The position numbers were made by a program, and so were the translations under genes. The notes under the pieces are model-generated. The model had not been told where the DNA came from, ran no database searches, and saw only the letters and a list, made by a program, of their open reading frames with translations. DNA of 6,151 nt from assembly GCA_030537915.1 (NCBI GenBank), contig JAUNUZ010000150.1, forward strand, positions 1-6,151, written 5' to 3'. This DNA comes from Micrococcales bacterium. GTDB lineage: Bacteria > Actinomycetota > Actinomycetes > Actinomycetales > Dermatophilaceae. Shown here piece by piece: positions 1 through 5,219 of this stretch. Position 1 is the stretch's first letter. Every line of letters begins with the position of its first letter.

Positions 1-2
1 AA

Positions 3-638
3 CCGCGGTCCCAGCCGACTTCTCCCTGGGGCAGCGACGGCCGTCCGCCGGCCTCTGCACGGGCACGAGAGGGAACGCCCGGTCTCGACCCCGACACCCT
101 TGTGCTGGCGGCGACCGATCCAGCGAATCCGTTCGGCGCCGCGCTGCCGTGGCCGCAGTCATGCCAGCGCGCCGTGCAGGCAGATTCGGACCCAGGCACG
201 GATTCAGGAACGGGCGCCGATACTCATCCCAGGCTCACGGCGGCCCAGACTCGCGCGTCGGGGGCAGGGGGGTCGGGAACGAGAGAATCGATGCCCGGGG
301 AATCGGGGACCGCGGGATCCAGGGGCGTGGCGTCGGCGGGAGCCGGGCGGCACCGACCGGGTCGCAAAGCGGGCTCTCTGGTCGTCATGCACCGCGGTCA
401 CCTCGTCATCTACCTCGAGCGGGGCGGCCGGACCCTGCTCTCGTGGAGCGACGATCCCGGTGTGCTCGGCCTGGTTGCCGAGGCGCTTGCAGGGTGCGTC
501 CGCGTGGGGACGGTGGGCGCCCTGACGGTGCAGCGGATCAATGGTCACAAGGCCCTGGGCTCGGCGCACCCGGTCGTGAACGCGCTCACCGCCGCCGGGT
601 TCCACACCACACCGAATGGGCTCCGCCTGCGGCGATGA
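3..638 (+). CDS. lhr: Lhr-family ATP-dependent DNA helicase, C-terminal fragment (5' end cut by window edge)
   Basis: This is the last 211 codons of a large superfamily 2 helicase; the frame is open to the left edge, so the start and all helicase motifs lie outside. Lhr proteins are 3'-5' DNA translocases linked to DNA repair. The motif DPANPFGAALPWP (codons near 117-155) and the segment GRHRPGRKAG, followed by a strand-rich block (LVVMHRGHLVIYLERGG) and the ending GFHTTPNGLRLRR, match the C-terminal region of actinobacterial Lhr as I remember it. A valine GTG at 102 is not a start: the conserved Leu-Ala-Ala-Thr-Asp-Pro stretch runs across it. Between the two conserved blocks lies a Gly/Ser/Thr-rich linker of about 64 residues with no recognisable fold. 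The gene ends 60 bases before the convergent clgR stop. The family call is firm; activity cannot be judged from this fragment. Confidence 0.88.
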   Translation, partial: PRSQPTSPWGSDGRPPASARAREGTPGLDPDTLVLAATDPANPFGAALPWPQSCQRAVQADSDPGTDSGTGADTHPRLTAAQTRASGAGGSGTRESMPGESGTAGSRGVASAGAGRHRPGRKAGSLVVMHRGHLVIYLERGGRTLLSWSDDPGVLGLVAEALAGCVRVGTVGALTVQRINGHKALGSAHPVVNALTAAGFHTTPNGLRLRR

Positions 639-667
639 CAGCCAGCCGTTACATGTGCCACGCCCCG

Positions 668-713
668 GGCCGGTGCTAGGCAGCGCGCGCGGCCGGTGCT
701 AGGCGGCCCGCAC
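668..713. repeat. Imperfect 23-bp tandem duplication over the clgR 3' end
   Basis: Positions 668-690 and 691-713 are adjacent copies matching at 20 of 23 bases, and the first 14 bases (ggccggtgctaggc) are identical. On the minus strand the 691-713 copy is the end of clgR (Val-Arg-Ala-Ala-stop). The outer copy would read Ala-Arg-Ala-Ala-stop, but in another frame because 23 is not a multiple of three. Two of the three differences are silent third-codon changes. It lies in the convergent lhr-clgR spacer; 691-708 can form a short GC stem (5 bp, 8-base loop) with no T-run, too weak to call a terminator. Confidence 0.75.
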
Positions 714-998
714 AGACTGGGTCTCGCGCCGCACGGGGAGCACCACGGGTGCGGGGATCGCCTCCGCCTGCTCGACACGCGCGGAGAGGTCCTTGAGCAT
801 CGCCGACATCGGGAGATCCAGAGCGGCGCAGATGCTGGCGAGCAATTCCGAGGAGGCCTCCTTCTCGCCGCGCTCCACCTCGCTCAGATACCCCAATGAC
901 ACGGAGGCGTTTGCGGAGACATCACGCAGAGTCCGGCCCAGATGCTGGCGGCGGGTGCGCAGCACGTCCCCGACCTCGCGTCGCAACACGACGACCAT
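699..998 (-). CDS. clgR: ClgR-type transcriptional activator of clp protease genes
   Basis: The 99-residue protein is a small Xre-like helix-turn-helix regulator. The segment [20 protein letters not shown] (residues 21-40) with [13 protein letters not shown] after it is nearly the canonical ClgR DNA-binding region. In Streptomyces, Corynebacterium and Mycobacterium, ClgR activates clpP/clpC and other stress genes and is itself degraded by ClpP. The protein ends in Arg-Ala-Ala, consistent with the Ala-Ala C-terminus seen in ClgR relatives and used for proteolysis. I chose the ATG at 998 because GGAGGAGG precedes it and homologs begin with the same MxxLRxxxGDVLR pattern; the frame stays open upstream to a GTG at 1139, but that extension does not resemble the family. 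It follows cinA on the same strand after 106 bases, the usual actinobacterial position. The family-typical tail after residue 70 is shorter and more variable. I did not see a clear ClgR operator (CGC-N5-GCG type) in its own upstream region. Confidence 0.93.
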   Translation of the reverse strand: MVVVLRREVGDVLRTRRQHLGRTLRDVSANASVSLGYLSEVERGEKEASSELLASICAALDLPMSAMLKDLSARVEQAEAIPAPVVLPVRRETQSVRAA

Positions 999-1104
999 GA
1001 CGCCTCCTCCACCGGCTGGGACCGTGACTGCGACACGAGCGAGAATCCTCGAGGCGACGACAACACGGCAGACAACCCTACGGTACCCGCTGGACCCATC
1101 GACT
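999..1104 (-). promoter_or_regulatory. cinA-clgR spacer, probable clgR leader and promoter region
   Basis: This 106-base stretch has no gene. Its length, compared with the 4-base overlaps elsewhere in the block, and the strong ribosome binding site suggest that clgR can be transcribed separately, as expected for a stress regulator. Minus-strand hexamers with a TAnnnT pattern occur (for example tagggt at 1080-1075), and TTGTCT lies just downstream of that one, but I see no well-spaced -35/-10 pair. The promoter is inferred, not located. Confidence 0.3.
1003..1010 (-). promoter_or_regulatory. Ribosome binding site of clgR
   Basis: The minus strand reads GGAGGAGG, ending 4 bases before the ATG at 998; the first GGAGG is 7 bases away. 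This near-perfect Shine-Dalgarno sequence decides the clgR start against the longer GTG-initiated frame from 1139, and contrasts with the weak sites of the other genes in the block. Confidence 0.85.
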
Positions 1105-1635
1105 TCAGTGCGGTATGCCGATGCTGCGGAACAACGCACCCAGGGCAGCCGCGACGGCCTGGGCCCGGACCGTGGCGCGATCTCCTACAAGCGCCAACTG
1201 CTCGCTGTGATTCCCGCGGGGACCGCTCACCGCAATGTAGACCGTTCCGACGGGTCGCCCGTCCGCGGGCTCCGGGCCCGCGACCCCGGTCGTCCCGACT
1301 CCCCAATCGGCGGCGAACCGGTGGCGCGCGCCCGCGGCGAGTTGCCGCGCAACCTCGTCCTGCACGGCTCCCCCGTCCGCGAGGAGGCCCTCATCGACCC
1401 CGACGAGGTTCACCTTCACGTCGCTGGCGTAGGCGACGATGCCGCCTCGGACCACGGCTGATGCCCCGGGGCAGTCGATGAGGCGCGCCACGACGAGACC
1501 GCCGGTCAGCGACTCGGCGGTCGCCACTGTCTCGCCCACGGCGATGAGCCGGCCGACCAGACGCACCACGAGGACGTCGAGGTCCAGGGACTCGGCGTCA
1601 CCGGCAACCAGTGCGTTGTCACAAGGGACGGTCAC
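1105..1635 (-). CDS. cinA: CinA C-terminal domain protein, nicotinamide-nucleotide amidohydrolase (PncC type)
   Basis: The predicted 176-residue protein is a stand-alone CinA C-terminal domain, which in PncC enzymes deamidates nicotinamide mononucleotide to nicotinate mononucleotide in NAD recycling. Family hallmarks in order: [10 protein letters not shown] (residues 38-47), [19 protein letters not shown] (56-74), GTTGVAGP (114-121) and PVGTVYIAV (128-136). The N-terminal MoCF-like domain of full-length CinA (about 400 residues) is absent, as is common in actinobacteria. The start is a GTG at 1635 sharing the four bases GTGA with the pgsA stop; GGGGA lies about 9 bases upstream. The frame stays open to 2151, but that part is antisense-like sequence over pgsA and shows no MoCF domain. 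It sits between pgsA and clgR, its usual place. The historical link with competence rests on other species and is not supported by anything here. Cytosolic, no signal peptide. Confidence 0.92.
   Translation of the reverse strand: MTVPCDNALVAGDAESLDLDVLVVRLVGRLIAVGETVATAESLTGGLVVARLIDCPGASAVVRGGIVAYASDVKVNLVGVDEGLLADGGAVQDEVARQLAAGARHRFAADWGVGTTGVAGPEPADGRPVGTVYIAVSGPRGNHSEQLALVGDRATVRAQAVAAALGALFRSIGIPH
1632..1635 (-). promoter_or_regulatory. pgsA-cinA GTGA stop/start overlap
   Basis: The minus strand reads GTGA: the TGA ends pgsA and the GTG begins cinA. Such 4-base overlaps usually mean translational coupling through termination and reinitiation, and they support both the chosen cinA start and co-transcription of the two genes. 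Confidence 0.8.
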
Positions 1636-2258
1636 GAATCGCGTTCCCCAACCGCGCGTCCGGTGGGGTCGGCGCGTGACGATACGAGCCGGCGCGCCTG
1701 GAGGAGGTAGTCCGCTCCGGTGGCGAGCGTGACGGCGACCGCGGCGACCATGACGATCCAAGCGACGACGAGCCACGGGCCGCCGATGGGAATGATGAGC
1801 ATGCCCAACGCGCCCGCCTGCAACGTCGTCTTCACCTTGCCACCGCGACTGGCCGGCATGACGCCGTATCGGATGACCACGAAGCGCAGCAGGGTGATAC
1901 CGATCTCGCGAGCAAGGACGACGATCGTGACCCACCACCACAGGACGCCGATGAGGCTTAACGCAACGAAGGCCATCCCAGTCAGCGCCTTGTCCGCGAT
2001 GGGGTCGGCCAGCTTGCCGAAGTCCGTCACGAGCCCCCGCGACCGGGCGAGCTCCCCGTCGAGCCGGTCGGTGATCATCGCGACGGCGAAGAGGGCGAAT
2101 GCCCCCCAGCGCCAGCTGCCTTCCGTGCCGCCGGCGTGCAAGAGGGCCCAACCAAAGATCGGCACCATCACAATCCGCGCCACGGTCAGCGCATTGGCAA
2201 TATTCCAGTTGCTAACCGGTTGCCCGGACGCTGGGGGCGGGATGGCGGACTGTGTCAT
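1632..2258 (-). CDS. pgsA: CDP-diacylglycerol-glycerol-3-phosphate 3-phosphatidyltransferase (PgsA)
   Basis: This 208-residue integral membrane enzyme joins CDP-diacylglycerol and glycerol-3-phosphate to make phosphatidylglycerophosphate, the first committed step to phosphatidylglycerol and cardiolipin. The CDP-alcohol phosphotransferase signature is complete: D64-x2-D67-G68-x2-A71-R72-x8-G81-x3-D85-x3-D89, the acidic residues being the metal ligands. [11 protein letters not shown] near residues 19-29 and GKVKT at 140-144 are also typical of PgsA. Hydrophobic stretches around 24-40, 52-63, 92-116, 119-130 and 149-180 fit a multi-pass membrane protein. I chose the ATG at 2258 because it shares ATGA with the rimO stop; a GTG at 2273 would add five residues and cannot be excluded. 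The first 18 residues are Pro/Ser-rich and variable. Other family members with different alcohol substrates (for example phosphatidylinositol phosphate synthase) share the motif, but the flanking sequence and the rimO-cinA neighbourhood favour PgsA. Confidence 0.92.
   Translation of the reverse strand: MTQSAIPPPASGQPVSNWNIANALTVARIVMVPIFGWALLHAGGTEGSWRWGAFALFAVAMITDRLDGELARSRGLVTDFGKLADPIADKALTGMAFVALSLIGVLWWWVTIVVLAREIGITLLRFVVIRYGVMPASRGGKVKTTLQAGALGMLIIPIGGPWLVVAWIVMVAAVAVTLATGADYLLQARRLVSSRADPTGRAVGERDS
2255..2258 (-). promoter_or_regulatory. rimO-pgsA ATGA stop/start overlap
   Basis: The minus strand reads ATGA: the TGA ends rimO and the ATG begins pgsA. No strong Shine-Dalgarno sequence precedes this ATG, so pgsA translation probably depends on ribosomes arriving from rimO. 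Confidence 0.75.
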
Positions 2259-3871
2259 GCCAGGCCTGACCACTCACCGGCACCCAACAACGGCAGCCAG
2301 ACGTGCAGGTCGGCGCCGTCGTTGCCGACGACCCGGCCGGTGACGAGCTGCCCGCCGACCGGGACCGCCCCTGCTCCCCCTGCACCACCGAGCTCGATCC
2401 GGCAGTCCCCGTCGACCTCGGGTCCCTGGTGGGCGGCGCGACCATAGGCCACCGGGACGCCGTCCTCGTCCTGCACCTCCTCGATGAGCACATCCACGAG
2501 TTCGCCGATCCGCGCGGCGGCCCGCTCGTGAACGATCGAGTCGACGAGTGAGCTCAGGTCCTCGACGCGCTGCGCGATGACCTCCTGCGTCAGGGCTCCG
2601 GGCAGTTCAGCGGCCTCGGTGCCTTCCTCGCTGGAATACCCGAAGACACCGACCGCATCCAGGTGCGCCTGATCCAGGAAGTCCGAAAGGATCTCGTAGT
2701 CCTCCTCAGTCTCGCCGGGGAAGCCGACGATGACGTTGGAGCGGATACCCGCTGCGGGCGAACATGCGCGGATCGACTCGATGAGCGCCAGGAACGCTTC
2801 GCGGTCACCGAATCGCCGCATCCTACGCAGCAGCGGACCCGAGGCGTGCTGGAAGGACAGATCGAAGTACGGCGCGATCCGATCGCTGCAGGTCATGGCC
2901 GCGATGAGATCGGGTCGCAGCTCGGCGGGCTGCAGGTAGGAGACGCGGATGACATCCAAACCGTCGACCCGGGCCAGGTCAGCTAGCAACCGCTCGAGCA
3001 GGCGCAGATCGCCGAGATCCTTCCCATAGGACGTGGAATTCTCCGAGACGAGCAGCACCTCGCGGACCCCGTGCTCGGCAAGCCAGCGCGCTTCGGCGAC
3101 GACCTGCTCCGGAGGCCGAGACACGAACGATCCGCGGAAGGCCGGGATCGCGCAGAACGAGCAGCGCCGATCGCAGCCACTGGCGATCTTCAACGGCGCC
3201 CAGGGCTTGTCGTCCAACCGGGTTCGCAGGATAGCGGCCCCACCGGCGGGGAATCCGCTCTGGCCGCCCTGGGCCTGGTGCCCCGGGAGAGCGACCTCGA
3301 TCGCAGCCGGTTGCCGAGCGGCCGGCGCGAGCGGGAGCAGGGTGCGGCGGTCGCGTGGGACATGCGAGGCGGGCGGGCGGCCGTCGAGGATGGCGCTCAG
3401 GTGTGTCGACAGATCGCCGTAGGTGTCGAAGCCCAGCACTGCGTCGGCCTCGGGGAGCTGCTGCGCCAGCTGCTCCCCATACCGCTCGGCCAGGCATCCT
3501 ACCGCGACGACGGCGCGCGTCCGGCTCCCGTCGCTCTTGAGATCCGCAAGCCCGAGAATGGCGTCGATGGAGTCCTTCTTGGCTTGCTCGACGAAGCCGC
3601 AGGTGTTGACGACAGCTACGTCGGCCTGCGCCGGGTCGGCCTCGAGCTGCCACCCCTGGGCGTCCAGACGCCCAGCCAGCTCCTCACTGTCGACGTCGTT
3701 GCGCGCGCATCCAAGGCTGACGATGGCCACGCTGCGACGAGTCTTGGGAGCCTGCGTGCCAGGATCTCGCTGGACGGGACCCGCCGCACCCTCATCCTGG
3801 CCGCGGCCGACATCGTCGGGTACAGCCGAACGTGCGCCAGTGCGGGCCGTAGCGGCTGCGGAGGTCGGCAT
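2255..3871 (-). CDS. rimO: Ribosomal protein S12 methylthiotransferase RimO
   Basis: RimO is a radical S-adenosylmethionine enzyme with two iron-sulfur clusters that adds a methylthio group to a conserved aspartate of ribosomal protein S12. The 538-residue protein shows the three expected parts. The N-terminal MTTase domain (about 46-165) has SLGCARND (Cys55), NTCGF (Cys91) and VGCLAERY (Cys126), the ligands of the auxiliary cluster. The radical SAM domain (about 223-448) has [16 protein letters not shown] with Cys233, Cys237 and Cys240, then [35 protein letters not shown] and [15 protein letters not shown]. The TRAM domain occupies about 455-530. These motifs separate RimO from the tRNA enzyme MiaB. 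An in-frame TAG four codons upstream makes the ATG at 3871 the only upstream start; the first 45 residues are low complexity and not part of the fold, so a later start such as GTG at codon 48 is conceivable. It heads the block with pgsA and cinA and is divergent from the dipeptidase gene. A variable Pro/Ala/Gly linker (165-215) is usual in actinobacterial RimO. Confidence 0.96.
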   Translation of the reverse strand: MPTSAAATARTGARSAVPDDVGRGQDEGAAGPVQRDPGTQAPKTRRSVAIVSLGCARNDVDSEELAGRLDAQGWQLEADPAQADVAVVNTCGFVEQAKKDSIDAILGLADLKSDGSRTRAVVAVGCLAERYGEQLAQQLPEADAVLGFDTYGDLSTHLSAILDGRPPASHVPRDRRTLLPLAPAARQPAAIEVALPGHQAQGGQSGFPAGGAAILRTRLDDKPWAPLKIASGCDRRCSFCAIPAFRGSFVSRPPEQVVAEARWLAEHGVREVLLVSENSTSYGKDLGDLRLLERLLADLARVDGLDVIRVSYLQPAELRPDLIAAMTCSDRIAPYFDLSFQHASGPLLRRMRRFGDREAFLALIESIRACSPAAGIRSNVIVGFPGETEEDYEILSDFLDQAHLDAVGVFGYSSEEGTEAAELPGALTQEVIAQRVEDLSSLVDSIVHERAAARIGELVDVLIEEVQDEDGVPVAYGRAAHQGPEVDGDCRIELGGAGGAGAVPVGGQLVTGRVVGNDGADLHVWLPLLGAGEWSGLA

Positions 3872-3877
3872 AGGACC

Positions 3878-3883
3878 ACTCTA
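3878..3883 (-). promoter_or_regulatory. Candidate -10 element for leaderless rimO transcription
   Basis: The minus strand reads TAGAGT, a TAnnnT-type -10 hexamer, followed by six bases and then the A of the rimO ATG. Transcription would start at or near the initiation codon, giving a leaderless mRNA as is frequent in actinobacteria. This fits the absence of a clear Shine-Dalgarno sequence before rimO. No convincing -35 hexamer is seen at 17-19 bases upstream, so this stays a suggestion. Confidence 0.35.
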
Positions 3884-3897
3884 GGCGAGCCGCAAGG

Positions 3898-3944
3898 AGT
3901 GCGATCTGCAGCGCCGGTCGCGCAACGGGCAGTGCGATATCGCA
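3898..3944. promoter_or_regulatory. Putative operator: 12-bp palindrome plus related half site in the divergent spacer
   Basis: Positions 3933-3944 (tgcgatatcgca) form a perfect 12-bp palindrome. The octamer agtgcgat occurs at 3931-3938, overlapping the palindrome's left arm, and again at 3898-3905, exactly 33 bases upstream (about three helical turns). The 121-base spacer between divergent rimO and the dipeptidase gene is the natural place for a repressor or activator site. The palindrome does not match the ClgR pattern, and I cannot name a regulator. Confidence 0.4.
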
Positions 3945-3980
3945 GGCGGCAACGCGGCAGGACCTCGACGGTGGCCGTGC

Positions 3981-3985
3981 AAAGG
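3981..3985 (+). promoter_or_regulatory. Ribosome binding site of the dipeptidase gene
   Basis: AAAGG lies 7 bases before the ATG at 3993. It is a moderate Shine-Dalgarno match at normal spacing and supports that start, which also begins the protein a typical distance (about 20 residues) before the first zinc-binding motif. Confidence 0.6.
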
Positions 3986-3992
3986 TAGCCAG

Positions 3993-5204
3993 ATGGACAC
4001 CGATCAGCGCGCCCGTGAGCGCGTCGCGCAGTTGCTGGCTCGCCGACCGGTCATCGACGGACATAACGACCTCGCCTGGCACGCCCGGTTGGAGGCCGGC
4101 GACGATTGGGACCGCCTCGATGTGTCCACGCGGCGTAGCGACACCCACACCGACCTTCCGCGCCTGCGCGAGGGCGGCGTGGGCGGTCAGTTCTGGTCCG
4201 TCTACGTGCCGGGCACGCTCACCGACGAGGCGGCAGTCATCGCGACACTCGAGCAGATCGATGCGGTCCATCGGCTCATCGCGGCCCACCCCCAGGACCT
4301 GCGGCTCGTGACGCATCCCGCGCAACTGCCGGCGGGTCGCGGACAGCGCCCCGACGACCGAGAGAGTGCCCACGATGCCCGGATCGCCTCGATGCTCGGC
4401 GCAGAGGGCGGCCACTCCATCGGGAGTTCGCTGGGGGCACTGCGGATGCTGCACCGCCTAGGGGTCCGCTACCTGACGTTGACGCACAACCACAACGCCG
4501 CATGGGCCGACGCCGCCACCGACGTGCCGCGGCTCGGCGGCCTGTCGCGTTTCGGCGAGGAAGTGGTCGCCGAGATGAACCGCCTGGGCATGCTTGTGGA
4601 CCTCTCGCATGTGTCCGCCGACACGATGCGCCACGCCCTGGACGTCTCGAGCGCGCCCGTCATCTTCAGCCACTCCAGCGCGCGAGCCGTCTGCGACAGC
4701 CCGCGCAACGTGCCGGACGACGTGCTGCGCAGGCTGCGGGACAACGGCGGGATCTGCATGGTCACGTTCGTTACGGAATTCGTCAGCCCCGCGGCCGCGC
4801 GGTGGCGATCCGACGCGATGGCCGGAGCCCTCGCTGCCGGTGTCGACCCCCTTGATTTGCAGGCTCTCAAGACGTGGGCCAAGGACAACGCCCCCACCAA
4901 GCCCGCGGCCACCTTGGATGACGTGGTTCAGCACCTGGAGCACGTGCGCGAGGTCGTCGGCATCGACCACATCGGCCTCGGCGGCGACTACGACGGTACG
5001 GACTCCCTTCCCCGCGGTCTGGAGGACGTCAGCTGCTATCCGCGACTCCTGCAGGTCCTCGTGCAGCGCGGCTGGCCCGAGGAGGACCTCGCAAAGCTGG
5101 CCGGCGACAACATCGAGCGGGTGTGGACCGCGGCCCAGGACCAGGCAGACCGGATGAGCGACCGCTCGCCGAGCCTGGCCCGGATCCAGGAACTTGACGG
5201 CTGA
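3993..5204 (+). CDS. Membrane-dipeptidase-family zinc dipeptidase (peptidase M19)
   Basis: The 403-residue protein belongs to the renal (membrane) dipeptidase family, binuclear zinc enzymes with a TIM-barrel fold that cleave dipeptides, including those with a C-terminal D-residue, and in the mammalian enzyme also beta-lactam rings of carbapenems. All expected metal ligands align: H24 and D26 in VIDGHNDLAW, bridging E138 in LGAEGGHSIG, H206 in DLSHVS and H227 in FSHSSAR. The catalytic-site Asp appears as D332 in LGGDYDG. Length is normal for bacterial members. There is no signal peptide, lipobox or transmembrane segment, so despite the family name it should act in the cytosol. It stands alone on its strand, divergent from rimO and convergent with the serine hydrolase gene. 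Many actinobacteria keep an M19 gene among cell-wall or RNase J/dapA genes, but nothing here fixes the substrate; salvage of cell-wall or nutritional dipeptides is an inference. Confidence 0.94.
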   Translation: MDTDQRARERVAQLLARRPVIDGHNDLAWHARLEAGDDWDRLDVSTRRSDTHTDLPRLREGGVGGQFWSVYVPGTLTDEAAVIATLEQIDAVHRLIAAHPQDLRLVTHPAQLPAGRGQRPDDRESAHDARIASMLGAEGGHSIGSSLGALRMLHRLGVRYLTLTHNHNAAWADAATDVPRLGGLSRFGEEVVAEMNRLGMLVDLSHVSADTMRHALDVSSAPVIFSHSSARAVCDSPRNVPDDVLRRLRDNGGICMVTFVTEFVSPAAARWRSDAMAGALAAGVDPLDLQALKTWAKDNAPTKPAATLDDVVQHLEHVREVVGIDHIGLGGDYDGTDSLPRGLEDVSCYPRLLQVLVQRGWPEEDLAKLAGDNIERVWTAAQDQADRMSDRSPSLARIQELDG

Positions 5205-5219
5205 GCTGCCGGCGACTCC

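Noticed and set aside
102..638. An independent small gene starting at GTG 102
   Set aside because: The frame is open to the left edge and the conserved Lhr motif crosses the supposed start, so it is the end of a larger gene.
639..698. A bidirectional terminator between lhr and clgR
   Set aside because: Only short GC stems without T-runs are present; they are explained by the tandem repeat and base composition.
999..1104. A ClgR autoregulatory operator upstream of clgR
   Set aside because: I searched by eye for the CGC-N5-GCG type pattern on both strands and found no acceptable match.
699..1139. An N-terminally extended ClgR of 146 residues
   Set aside because: The extra 47 residues do not resemble the family, and the ATG at 998 has a nearly ideal ribosome binding site.
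793..1461. A 222-codon plus-strand open frame across clgR and cinA
   Set aside because: It covers two well-supported genes on the opposite strand, is Arg/Pro-rich and lacks family features.
1105..2151. A 348-residue version of CinA starting at 2151
   Set aside because: Its first 172 residues overlie pgsA in another frame, are Arg/His-rich without any MoCF domain motif, and the GTGA overlap at 1635 gives a family-sized protein.
3071..3988. A 305-codon plus-strand open frame antisense to rimO
   Set aside because: rimO has complete catalytic motifs on the other strand; this frame has no recognisable domain and is a usual by-product of GC-rich codon bias.
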